A stretch of 64,000 nt of DNA from Bostrychus sinensis. Lineage: Eukaryota; Chordata; Actinopteri; Gobiiformes; Eleotridae. Each line of letters starts with the position of its first letter. Within the stretch, counting starts at the first letter, position 1. Of the stretch, positions 43,640 to 53,869 are shown in pieces. The stretch spans positions 496,001 to 560,000 of the forward strand of contig CM036256.1 of NCBI GenBank assembly GCA_020698575.1, read 5' to 3'. The position numbers and the translations under genes are program-made. The notes under the pieces were generated by a model. The model saw only the letters and a list, made by a program, of their open reading frames with translations. It made no database searches and was not told the origin of the DNA.

Positions 43640-45160
43640 TTTAGCTGAAGACCTAACATCAACCATCAATCCCACAGCTGACACCGAGTACGCTCAGCAG
43701 TGCCTCCATCTTTTCTGCAGACTAAGGACAGCAGGCCTCTCCACATCTCATCTCACCATCTTTTACAGAGGAACCATTAAAGACTTCTGTCATTCTGCCT
43801 TACTTCCTGGTTCAGAGGCAGCAGTGGACAGGAGAGGAAGCGGCTGAACAGGAACGGTAAAAACAGCAGCGCAGCTGTACATCCAACGCTGTGAGCTCTG
43901 AGCTGCCACAATAATCAAGGCCTTGTCAGCGTCCCACCACACATTCTCCCTGTGTCTGTCATCATGCTGTCAGGAGGGAGCTATGGAGCATCAGCTGTAG
44001 GACCACACTGATCCTGAGCAGCTTCTCTCCATACGCTGATGTAGCACTGCTGTGGCACTAATAACAAAGCTAGCAGCTAGAAGCTAGTTACTCTGCTGGA
44101 TGTTACCAAGACTAGATGTAAATATGAGCTAGGTCAGAAGACTAGGAACCGACTGCTGGAGCTGAGGGTCAGTAATTAATAATGACAGACACAGGTTGAA
44201 CTAGATCTATCTAACTTTTTATCATAAAAACCTTTTGCATCAGAACCTCAGCTGTAACATTATGTCACCTGCCTCATATTGTGGATGGACGATGCACTTT
44301 ACACAAAGCAGATTACGACTGAGATCTGTGTTTTATAAAAAGAGCCCAAAGAAATCAGCACCTGCTGCATTAAACAACTGGAGTGAGAAATTTAAAGCCT
44401 GTTTCCAGAAACAGCATCAAATACTTCATTTCTACACACAGGGTTTCTGCATGGCTCAACAATTTTAGACCTTTTTTAGACTTTTTTAAGACCATTGTTG
44501 AAGAAAATTAGGACCTAGTCCATAAACCTGCAGTGCACAAAAAGCTGAGTCATAAACGTGGCTGTGTTGTTTAATTGTGACGACTGACGACAGTGAGAGC
44601 CACGGAGCATTTTGTTTTTGATAAAAAATCTCAGCTCTCATATCAGCGACGATAACACGCCTTTGAGAATTTATATGGGCATTTTAGAAAACGCTATGAA
44701 TGTAGTTAGTTACATTAAATGTATGTGACATATTTAAGACCTGTTTAAACAGATTTAAGACCTAGTTCTCCAAATCTCTGCAAATTTAAGACTTTTTAAG
44801 GCCTTAATTTCAGATCTTTAAATCTAAGACTTTTGTAGACAGTATACTGTAGAGCTAAACACAAAAGTAGAAGAAATAGTTGAACCCATGTTAGAATCTG
44901 ATCTTAACCTGCTGAGACTTCACTGAGTCCCTTTAATAACAACAAATAAAGATCCTCTAACTTGTACTTGGGCAATGTTCTTCGTACAGCTGCCACCAGA
45001 TTCAGATTTTTAAAGTGTGTGTACTGGTCTTTATCTGTGTGTAGTGCTGCAGGTACAGACAGCTGTTTCCTGTCAGGTGGGGCATGAGCAGCTTGTGTTT
45101 CTGTCATAAAGACACACTGTGAGGCCTCTGTACCATCTCCTGCTCAGTGGCCTCTCACTG
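43640..45160. other. Spacer with probable LINE and DNA-transposon debris
   Basis: 43670-43990 reads in broken frame like a LINE C-terminus (YAQQCLHLFCRLRTAGLSTS, LTIFYRGTIKDF). 44440-44840 has the TTTAAGACTTTTTAAGG-type repeats of a decayed DNA element, beginning CAGGGTTTCTGCATGGCTCA. The rest is unassigned. Confidence 0.4.
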
Positions 45161-45165
45161 CAGAC

Positions 45166-45612
45166 ATGAAGCACTGGCTGAGAAACCTCCTGCTTCTGAC
45201 TCTCTGGATAGGTAACTCTTTAAACCTACTGACTGTTCTCCTCCAACCAATCATCTTTATTGATCCATGTCTTCCTCTGCATGTTGTGTTCTTCCCCAGA
45301 GTGTAAAGGAGAAGACACAGTGACCCAGGCAGAAGGAGATGTCACTGCCACTCAAGGACTCACAGCCAACATAAACTGTACTTTTCAGACCAGTTCGTAC
45401 CCATATCTGTACTGGTACAGACAAGAAGGACATGATGCTCCAAAATATATGCTGAGGAAAAGCAGATCTGGACAGACGTGGAGTGAGACATTTAATTCTC
45501 CAGAGTTTGATGACAACAGATTTGAAGTTGACGCTGTGCAGAACTCTTTTCCTCTGAAGATCCAGGATGTTGATGTGAGAGACTCTGCTGTGTACTACTG
45601 TGCTCTGCAGCC
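45166..45612 (+). CDS. TRAV: TCR alpha/delta V gene A11 (spliced MKHW leader)
   Basis: Two exons: leader 45166-45211 (MKHWLRNLLLLTLWI), intron 45212-45299 (GTAACT ... TTCTTCCCCAG), V exon 45300-45612. The split codon yields ECKGEDTVTQ, the same N-terminus as other A genes. CDR1 is QTSSYP, FR2 is YWYRQEGHDAPKYML, CDR2 is RKSRSGQTWSETF and FR3 is FEVDAVQNSFPL. Cys, Trp and YYC anchors are present. This is the only A-type gene with a leader intron and without the usual promoter block. B4 follows at 133 bp. A frame starting at 45260 is intron read-through. Confidence 0.9.
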
Positions 45613-45650
45613 CACAGTGACAGGAAACACCAAAACTCTGAACAAAAACC
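45613..45650 (+). other. 23-type RSS of A11
   Basis: Heptamer at 45613-45619, nonamer at 45642-45650. Confidence 0.93.
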
Positions 45651-45783
45651 TCTGGAGCAAAGACAACACAATACTGCACTAGCTCCACTAGAGGGAGCTC
45701 TCACTGTGAAGCTTCAGACTAAACACAGACGCAGCAAACCCAACTGTCAGTGTCAGAAACTCAGCAGACTTCAGAAACTTCAC

Positions 45784-46278
45784 ATGAGGATCACTCAGCT
45801 GTGTTTTGGACACATGTTTCCTTTAATGGCAGCACTGCTCCTGCTTTTGTTGAGTGGTAAGTCTTATTTAAACCTATGTTCACACTTTATTCCATCCACT
45901 GAACACTTACTGAAGCACAGAGCAAGAAGCAGCAGGAAATATGTTTCTAACTTCTACATTCATTTGTTTTCATGTAGGAGTCAGATGTGAAGAACTCACT
46001 CCACTAAAGACTGAGGTCTGGACTTCAGAAGGATCCTCTGTCTCTCTGGGATACTCTTATGGGAAAGAAGTTTCTAATAGTGATCAGTTTTATTGGTATC
46101 AACAATATCCAGGAAAACCACCAACATTTATTTATTCTCATTTGGGATCAGGATCAAAAATAAAGGAAGAAATGCAGGGACTTTCTGTCCAAATTAGTGA
46201 AGACAAAAAGCGTCTCCATCTGCTCCTGTCGTCTGCTGCAGTGAGAGACTCTGCTGTGTACTACTGTGCTCTGCAGCC
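45784..46278 (+). CDS. TRAV: TCR alpha/delta V gene B4 (two exons)
   Basis: Leader 45784-45856, intron 45857-45977, V exon 45978-46278. CDR1 is KEVSNSDQ. FR2 is FYWYQQYPGKPPTFI. CDR2 HLGSGSKI and FR3 EEMQGLSVQISEDKKRL are as in B1. It ends CALQ, the A-type ending, whereas other intact B genes end CAVE or CAVR, so its 3' end may have been converted by an A gene. Tyr at the first-cysteine position. Confidence 0.92.
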
Positions 46279-46316
46279 CACAGTGACAGGAAACACCAAA
46301 ACTCTGAACAAAAACC
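46279..46316 (+). other. 23-type RSS of B4
   Basis: Heptamer at 46279-46285, nonamer at 46308-46316, with a B-type short flank. Confidence 0.93.
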
Positions 46317-47140
46317 TCTGCACAGTACTCCACACATCCATTAGAGGGAGCCACTGAGACACAGCTCTGGTTGTAGATTTCTCTGATCTTTGAAAACTCA
46401 GGTGAACATTTTAAGTACAGTTCCAGAACTTAAACTAAACTCCCTTCCAATTTCCTCCTCTGGACAACCTCCTAAACTCTGCATGGATAATCTGGACAGA
46501 GCAGGACAGAGACATGGTCCTTTCAAGTCTTTTTAACCTGGAACACTCCAAACATATTTTTGTTATGTTTTGTTTTGTTGAATTTATCCTCATGTCCCAG
46601 CTTAGAAAATGAAAAACACGATGGACAGATGGTAAACAGACACAGAGACAACACTGCAGAAAGCTCCAGCTCAGACACAGAGACAACACTGCAGAAACCT
46701 CCAGCTCAGACACAGAGACAACAGTGCAGAAAGCTCCAGCTGTGTTCATTTTTCATTCTTTCCTGTCTGAGGCAGAAGGAGCTCACTGTGCACAGGTAAA
46801 GATTAAAGCCACACGTGCGTCACATGACTGACGTAAGTCTCTCTCAGACTTCTTCACAAATTCACCTTTAGACCTCTGTAGCAGAGAGTTATTTATTATT
46901 TAGAGATAGATATATTTATAGTTTTTATTAAGTGTAATCTGCTCCTGAAGCCCTCCATCCTCGTCCTTCTGACATTAAAACTAAGTTATGGAGACTAAAT
47001 AACTCTTTTATGATCGTGTTTGGAGTAAAACATCAGAGGTTCTGTCTGAAATGTCTGCGGGTTCTCGTTGATAGAGCGAAGTATATTTAATATCACTAAC
47101 AGCTGTAATACTTTAATAATTGATATCTCTGTGATTGAAA
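46317..47140. other. B4 3' flank and spacer
   Basis: 46340-46450 resembles the flank after A5 (GACACAGCTCTGGTTGTAGA, CAGAACTTAAACTAAACTCC). The rest shows no gene apart from a short 35-bp tandem repeat. Confidence 0.5.
46641..46743 (+). repeat. 35-bp tandem repeat, 3 units
   Basis: CACAGAGACAACACTGCAGA units begin at 46641, 46676 and 46711. Confidence 0.95.
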
Positions 47141-47144
47141 ACGT

Positions 47145-47372
47145 CAAGTGCTGTTCAATCTCAAAACATCAATGCTCTCATTTTCTCCAGACTCGACTGT
47201 AACTCCTTCCTCTCTGGTCTTGATAATAAACACCATACGGTCCTCCTCTCAGCCTCAGATCCTCCTCCTCATTTCTTTGTAGATTTGATTGTTTTATTTA
47301 TGCTGTGTGCTGTTCAGAACTTTGTAAACCTTGTTTTTGAAAAGTGCTACACAAATAAAGATATTATATTAG
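47145..47372 (+). mobile_element. LINE 3' end fragment
   Basis: Reads SRLDCNSFLSGL in one frame, then AACCTTGTTTTTGAAAAGTG and CTACACAAATAAAG, a usual L2-like 3' end. A related upstream phrase GTGCTGTTCAATCTCAAAAC also occurs at 28096. Confidence 0.7.
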
Positions 47373-48195
47373 AGTTTTGGGCCTGGGGAGTATTTGTGCA
47401 GACACCAAGCTCTTCTTTACCACCTGTGGTGTGGCCAAAAGGAACTCCATGATCCACTTAGAGGAGCTAGGGGGCAGCCCCAGTCAGGTTTCCTGGGCAG
47501 ATGGTATTAAAGGTGGAGCTATAATCCAGAGACAGGACCCTGGCATTTGTTTATTGTAGTCCAGATGCAGAAGTGTGTGGTGTGGAGCCAGGGCACCTGT
47601 GTCACTGATCTGTTGGGACGCTATGCAAAATGAAACAGGTCCTCAGTCTCTGGGATGTGAGAGTTTATGTCTTTAAAGCAGTTTTAGCCTCAGAGCCTTC
47701 AGGACCTGTGTGTTCCCTGTAGAGCTGTGTCCTCAGAGCTGTGTGGAGGAGTCTGGAGGTGTCTGTGTTCATCCTGTTGAATCTGCTGTAAAAGCTGTTG
47801 AGGCTGAAGGCGAGGTGGCCTCTAGACCTCGGTGATGTTGTTGTCCTCCTGTAGTTAGTGACAGACTGGAGTCCCTGCCACACGCTGCTTCAGGAGTTCT
47901 GTAGAGAGAAGCTCTCAGGTTTTGGAAGTGTTCCTTTTCTGCAGTTCATATCAGGGCTGTTTAGACTCTTTTACTGCTACATTTATCAAACAAAGTGACA
48001 GCTGATGTTAACGCTGAGGCATTTCAGGCCCTGTCTCACCTCTGTTAGGATGAGGACAAAGTCATGGATTATATCCACTCAAATATATGAGTCCAAGCTT
48101 GAACATCTGAACTGGACCTGAGACAAAATATTGTTGTTTCTGTTTTATCTCTATTCATGCAAAAGAACTGACAACCATCAAACCACAGAAAAGAG
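47373..48195. other. Spacer upstream of A12
   Basis: Possible antisense retroelement remnant at 47650-47890. The conserved distal V phrase (ATATGAGTCCAAGCTTGAAC ... GACAAAATATTGTTG) is at 48085-48138. No gene supported. Confidence 0.45.
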
Positions 48196-48270
48196 AGAGA
48201 GAGATGTGGGAGGAGCCAGACTGTAACTGAGGAACAGAGACAGACACTTGAGAGTATTTGAGTTTTTAAG

Positions 48271-48638
48271 ATGGAGTCTGCCCTGTGTACACTGCTCTCA
48301 GCTCTGGTTGTGCTCCTGTGTTCTTCCCCAGAGTGTAAAGGAGAAGACACAGTGACCCAGGCAGAAGGAGATGTCACTGCCACTCAAGGACTCACAGCCA
48401 ACATAAACTGTACTTTTGAGAGAAAGGAAACTTTTGACTACTATTTGTTCTGGTACAAACAGGAGGATGGTGGTGTTCCAAAGTATGTTTTACAGCGAAA
48501 TACATATGGATCTGAAAGCAATTCACCAGAGTTCAGTAAAGCCAGGTTTGATGCTGAGCTGAAGGGGAACTCTTTTCCTCTGAAGATCATGTCTGCTGCA
48601 GTGAGAGACTCTGCTGTGTACTACTGTGCTCTGCAGCC
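48271..48638 (+). CDS. TRAV: TCR alpha/delta V gene A12 (A/B chimera in FR3)
   Basis: Single-exon leader-V gene. CDR1 ERKETFDYY is as in A7. CDR2 QRNTYGSES is as in A4. FR3 starts like other A genes (AELKGNSFPLKI), then reads MSAAVRDSAVYYC instead of QDVDVRDSAVYYC. The ATGTCTGCTGCAGTGAGAGA stretch matches the family B sequence TCGTCTGCTGCAGTGAGAGA, so a short B tract has replaced A sequence in frame. Anchors Cys47, Trp and Cys119 remain. B5 follows at 133 bp. Confidence 0.93.
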
Positions 48639-48676
48639 CACAGTGACAGGAAACACCAAAACTCTGAACAAAAACC
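48639..48676 (+). other. 23-type RSS of A12
   Basis: Heptamer at 48639-48645, nonamer at 48668-48676. The flank is back to A-type, so the B tract is short. Confidence 0.93.
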
Positions 48677-48809
48677 TCTGGAGCAAAGACAACACAATAC
48701 TGCACTAGCTCCACTAGAGGGAGCTCTCACTGTGAAGCTTCAGACTAAACACAGACGCAGCAAACCCAACTGTCAGTGTCAGAAACTCAGCAGACTTCAG
48801 AAACTTCAC

Positions 48810-49298
48810 ATGAGGATCACTCAGCTGTGTTTTGGACACATGTTTCCTTTAATGGCAGCACTGCTCCTGCTTTTGTTGAGTGGTAAGTCTTATTTAAACC
48901 TATGTTCACACTTTATTCCATCCACTGAACACTTACTGAAGCACAGAGCAAGAAGCAGCAGGAAATATGTTTCTAACTTCTACATTCATTTGTTTTCATG
49001 TAGGAGTCAGATGTGAAGAACTCACTCCACTAAAGACTGAGGTCTGGACTTCAGAAGGATCCTCTGTCTCTCTGGGATACTCTTATGGGAAAGATCCAAC
49101 TTACAATGATGATTTCTTTTGGTATCGACAAAATCCAGGACAACCTCCAGATTTCCTGATTTCTCATACTGGAGATGGACGTTTCTTGAGACAGAACATA
49201 AAAGAACTGAAGTTTAATGTGAAAAATAAAGACATCCATCTGCTCCTGTCGTCTGCTGCAGTGAGAGACTCTGCTGTGTACTACTGTGCTGTGAGGCC
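48810..49298 (+). CDS. TRAV: TCR alpha/delta V gene B5 (two exons)
   Basis: Leader 48810-48882, intron 48883-49003, V exon 49004-49298. CDR1 KDPTYNDD is identical to B7. FR2 is FFWYRQNPGQPPDFLI. CDR2 HTGDGRFL is close to B2. FR3 is NIKELKFNVKNKDIH. It ends CAVR. First-cysteine position is Tyr. The downstream flank (GACACAGCTCTGGTTCTG) is shared with A14 and B7. Confidence 0.92.
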
Positions 49299-49336
49299 CA
49301 CAGTGACAGGAAACACCAAAACTCTGAACAAAAACC
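49299..49336 (+). other. 23-type RSS of B5
   Basis: Heptamer at 49299-49305, nonamer at 49328-49336. Confidence 0.93.
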
Positions 49337-49379
49337 TCTGCACAGTACTCCACACATCCACTAGAGGGAGACACAGCTC

Positions 49380-49850
49380 TGGTTCTGTGGGTTCTAGGGT
49401 TTAACACCTTCCCCTCACGTTCAGTCAGTTTTATCTGAACTTTGTCAGATTTCTTGAGTGTTTGATCAGCCATAACATTGTGACAGCTGTGTAATACTGA
49501 GTACAGAAGCCTTTGCTCTGATCTGTGTTAGTGAACCTTTACTGTCCATGAGAAAGTCACCAGGGCTTCATTTCTCTGTGTGGATTCTAATATAAAAGTC
49601 ATGTGTGTGTTACATCTGCTGTTTGTAGCACTACTGTGGCACTAATATATAATAAATATATATAATATATAATAAAGTAAGCAGCTGGAGGCTCGTTACT
49701 GTGCTGGGTTAGATGAAAAAACTGGACTGGACTGGATCAGAAGACTAGGAATGACTGCTGGAGCTGATGGTCAGTAATTAATGACAGACACAGAATGAAT
49801 TATGTTTGGTGTTGGCACCATGTTGTCAGGCTCACAAACTGATTGGCTCC
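49380..49850. other. B5 3' flank
   Basis: No gene. 49625-49800 resembles 44040-44190 (GCACTACTGTGGCACTAATA, CTGGAGCTGATGGTCAGTAA), so part of this spacer is itself duplicated. Confidence 0.5.
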
Positions 49851-49854
49851 AAAG

Positions 49855-50165
49855 CAGACCCAGAGTCAAAAAGCACATCTAAGGAGTTTTATTAAAAGTC
49901 CAAGGCAAAAGTACAAAATCACAAATCCAATAGGAGGTCCAAAAAGCAGGCAATAGGTCCAAAACACGATAAATCACAAGACTAGACAACACTGGGAAAA
50001 ACTGCTGGAAAGCTCACACGAGGGTAGAGACAATCTGGCAAGGGAGGAGGTGAAAACATACAGACTATACAGGAGAGACAATGAGACACAGGTGCAGCAC
50101 ATTAGGGGCGGGGCTGGGAATCACAAGAGGGCAGGAAGTAAATCTGACCCACAGGAGAGACATAA
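49855..50165. mobile_element. Retroelement-like repeat fragment, probably antisense
   Basis: GAGTTTTATTAAAAGTCCAA to ACAGGTGCAGCACATTAGGG, similar in style to the fragments at 4841 and 59985. No coding frame. Confidence 0.3.
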
Positions 50166-50283
50166 CACATGTACTGAATGATTACAGTGGAAAAATACAA
50201 AAAATAAACTCAATAGAATTCCCAAATATTTACACTACTGCAGTTATTAAGAGCCGGATATTTGCTAAAGTGCACAAAGTTGA

Positions 50284-50620
50284 CTTAATAATAATAATAA
50301 TAATACATTTTATTTGTAATGCACTTTACATTTCAGTGAAATCTCAAAGTGCTACAGTGAGAGCATAAAAAGATGATAAAAACACTTACAAATTACATTT
50401 AAAAACATCCTAACACAAGAGAAAACAAGGCAAAATCCTAGTAGGCCTTTTTAAACAGAAATGTCTTTAGTCCTTTCTTAAAGGGCTCCACACTCTGAGG
50501 CGCCCTCAGGGACTCTGGGAGGGCATCCCACAGGCGTGGGGCTGCAGCCTGGAAAGCTCTGTCTCCCATAGTGGAGAGTTTGGTCCTGGGCTGATGGAGG
50601 CAGTGGGTGGAGGATGAGCG
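50284..50620 (-). mobile_element. LINE 3' fragment, antisense
   Basis: ATAATAATAATACATTTTAT at the + side start is the antisense of a (TTATTA)n tail. Then GCGCCCTCAGGGACTCTGGG and CATCCCACAGGCGTGGGGCT are antisense to a common LINE C-terminal/3' region. Confidence 0.65.
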
Positions 50621-52199
50621 AAGTAGATCAAAACAAACAATAATTCACAACATAACCAACTGTTCCCAATAATAGATGGCACCGGTCGGAACGGAACCAC
50701 ACAGCACGAGTAGGGTCCGTGACTTAATGTCCATATAGTTTGAGAAAGACTGTCCAAGCGCAATTGTCCATGAACGGGGGAAGGGATGTGTGTATGGTTG
50801 TGTGAATGAGTGTAGTGAGAGGGTGAGGGGAACAGGGCTCAGGCTGTGGCGCCTCCTACCAGACCAGTAGAAGAGTTCAGATGTTTAGAAGCAGGTTCTT
50901 CTGGCTCCCAGCCGTATTTCAGAAGCTCGCCATCCTTGAACCCAAAAAGAGTCACCTCGAATTAAATAACAGGACTAGCAAGAGTTCAGGATAATGCTAG
51001 TTTGTTAGCTTATCTATAGCTTTAGCAATTACTTCTGGTTCATGTGCACACAAAAATAACTCAATCAAATAAATACATACATGGTAATTATACTCATAAA
51101 TGTGCATTATTTGTACATTAGGAATAAATAACATTCAATATTATAGCAAACAGTTTGTGGGTTTACCCACTGAGTTTCCAGTGCTCTCTAAATGCTACAC
51201 AGCACAAACTCAACACTTTGGCTGCTTAAACTCAAATACAGCCAAATACAGGCATTAGCATTTAGCCCGCTAACATTAGCATGCTAACAAACAATTCATT
51301 CGAGACTCACCAATTCCATTCACAATTTGATGCAGGACGACGCTACACAGCTCCAGGCTCACTCCTAGTTGGCATCTGAGTCATACAATGTAATACTGAA
51401 CGTTATGATGTATAAGAAAGCAGAAAAGAGAGAAAATAAGCAATTGTTTGGAGGTACGAACCTGTAGCAACTCTGTCCCCTGGCTTTCCTCCACGGATCT
51501 GAAGAGAGGAAGCCAGAGCAGGCTTAGATATTCGCTCCACGCTACCTGCGGTCACGTGACTTACGTAACTAGGCACAAACAGGCGATGCATTTAAAAGCT
51601 GGAGAGGTGCGGGAAAATGTTAGAAGGCAGATTTTACCCCGTGTTACATGTTTGTTACAGAAAGAGTCAGTACAGCCTTTGGAGGTTGGAGGAGTGTTCC
51701 TGTCTCATGGCACTCATACGTTCACAGAGACAGAGGAATGGAGGGAGGTGACAGAGATAACTGCAGTGTCCACAGTTCTGGGGCTGATGTAGCGTCTGTT
51801 GTGGTGAAGAACAAAGTCTCTCATACAAGCGTCTGAGATGAGTTTCCTCTGCAGAGAAGCTCTGTTCCACATGAGAGCAGCAGGAACGTCTGTGAGTGAC
51901 AGGATAAAACACCACAGCATACACAGCTCCCAATAACCTCACCATCTGACTGTAAACTGTAGAGACACACTGCTAACCTCATCAACTCAGGAAATACACA
52001 ACAAACATACTCAAGAGTTTAACTTGTGACGTCACACTAAAGTTTTCCTGTGTTTTCTTGTAGGAAACAGTAACTCTGTCTCTCCTACAGTGAGCTGTTT
52101 GGCAGGAGCCCATCCTCCTAAAAAGGGGCGTGAGGTTAAAGCGAGTCAAGCAACAGGAAGTACACATGTAAAGACTGATCTGACTTGATGACAACTACA
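50621..52199. other. Spacer upstream of A13, not the usual V flank
   Basis: No gene that I can support. Short frames at 51448-51836 and their complements have no recognised domain. The last part replaces the family A promoter. Confidence 0.45.
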
Positions 52200-52218
52200 G
52201 AGTATTTGAGTTTTTAAG

Positions 52219-52595
52219 ATGGAGTCTGCCCTGTGTACACTGCTCTCAGCTCTGGTTGTGCTCCTGTGTTCTTCCCCAGAGTGTAAAGGAGAAGACACAG
52301 TGACCCAGGCAGAAGGAGATGTCACTGCCACTCAAGGACTCACAGCCAACATAAACTGTACTTTTCAGACTAAGGACACAACTGCATATCTGTTCTGGTA
52401 CAGACAAGAAGGACATGGAGCTCCAAAATACATACTGAAGAAAACAAAAATACGATCAGGGTGGCTGCCAACAGATAAATCCACTGAGTTTGACAAAGAC
52501 AGATTTGAAGTTGACGCTGAGCAGAACTCTTTTCCTCTGAAGATCCAGGATGTTGATGTGAGAGACTCTGCTGTGTACTACTGTGCTCTGCAGCC
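52219..52595 (+). CDS. TRAV: TCR alpha/delta V gene A13 (doublet with B6)
   Basis: Single-exon leader-V gene. CDR1 is QTKDTTAY. FR2 is FWYRQEGHGAPKYIL. CDR2 is KKTKIRSGWLPTDKSTEF. FR3 is FEVDAEQN. Anchors Cys47, Trp and Cys122. Only the last 19 bp before the ATG (GAGTATTTGAGTTTTTAAG) match other A genes; the GTGGGAGGAGCC block is missing, so expression may differ or the gene may be silent. Confidence 0.92.
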
Positions 52596-52633
52596 CACAG
52601 TGACAGGAAACACCAAAACTCTGAACAAAAACC
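52596..52633 (+). other. 23-type RSS of A13
   Basis: Heptamer at 52596-52602, nonamer at 52625-52633. Confidence 0.93.
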
Positions 52634-52766
52634 TCTGGAGCAAAGACAACACAATACTGCACTAGCTCCACTAGAGGGAGCTCTCACTGTGAAGCTTCAG
52701 ACTAAACACAGACGCAGCAAACCCAACTGTCAGTGTCAGAAACTCAGCAGACTTCAGAAACTTCAC

Positions 52767-53255
52767 ATGAGGATCACTCAGCTGTGTTTTGGACACATGT
52801 TTCCTTTAATGGCAGCACTGCTCCTGCTTTTGTTGAGTGGTAAGTCTTATTTAAACCTATGTTCACACTTTATTCCATCCACTGAACACTTACTGAAGCA
52901 CAGAGCAAGAAGCAGCAGGAAATATGTTTCTAACTTCTACATTCATTTGTTTTCATGTAGGAGTCAGATGTGAAGAACTCACTCCACTAAAGACTGAGGT
53001 CTGGACTTCAGAAGGATCCTCTGTCTCTCTGGGATACTCTTATGGGAAAGAACCAGTTTATGGGGATTATTTCTTCTGGTATCGACAAAATCCAGGAAAA
53101 CCTCCAGAATTTTTGGTTTCACATTCTGGAACAGGAACTTTATTGAAGGAGAACATTGAGGGACTGAAGTTTGAAGTGAAGAATAAAGACATCCATCTGC
53201 TCCTGTCGTCTGCTGCAGTGAGAGACTCTGCTGTGTACTACTGTGCTGTGGAGCC
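52767..53255 (+). CDS. TRAV: TCR alpha/delta V gene B6 (two exons)
   Basis: Leader 52767-52839, intron 52840-52960, V exon 52961-53255. CDR1 is KEPVYGDY. FR2 is FFWYRQNPGKPPEFLV. CDR2 is HSGTGTLL. FR3 is NIEGLKFEVKNKDIH. It ends CAVE, with Tyr at the first-cysteine position. Its 3' flank keeps GAGAAAACAGCA after CTCTGCA, which the other B-type flanks have lost. Confidence 0.92.
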
Positions 53256-53293
53256 CACAGTGACAGGAAACACCAAAACTCTGAACAAAAACC
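53256..53293 (+). other. 23-type RSS of B6
   Basis: Heptamer at 53256-53262, nonamer at 53285-53293. Confidence 0.93.
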
Positions 53294-53869
53294 TCTGCAG
53301 AGAAAACAGCACAGTACTCCACACATCCACTAGAGGGAGTCAGAGCCTACATATTTGGGGGAAACCAAAGCCCATTTTCTGGTTCTATCTTACCCAGCCA
53401 GGAGTTCATAAATATATTTAACACCAGGGGTCAGTGGAGCACTGTCTGGGGAAAAAGAAAACAAAACTCCTAAAGGGTTAACAGAACGTATCTGGACATG
53501 GTTTAGCCACACATTTATTCCTCTGTTCATGAAACATCAGCTCTGAATCAAGCTGCTCTCTTCAGAAGTAACAGACCTTAAAACACTGCCTCTGATGGAC
53601 AATAAACTCTGTCACTGACCACTTTACAGAGGCTGCTCTGACTGGAAAGTTTCTTTAGAAAAGTCAAGATTTAGCAGCGTTTCAATAAATCTGAGTTTAG
53701 GCAAAGTCTTTACTGGAAAATGGCTTTGGCACAGCTCACAAAAAGACAAGGAGTAAGAATTTAATCACACATCACACCAATAACTACATGTTCCTTCAGA
53801 TTACAGGAAAGGACTCAGGAACTTTTATGCATGAAAATAAAGAACAAGGCCAGATGCTAAACATAGTCC

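Noticed and set aside
45260..45299. Alternative start MIHVFLCM for A11
   Set aside because: It lies in the intron. A proper leader exon with donor sits at 45166, and the acceptor TTCTTCCCCAG is directly before the V exon.
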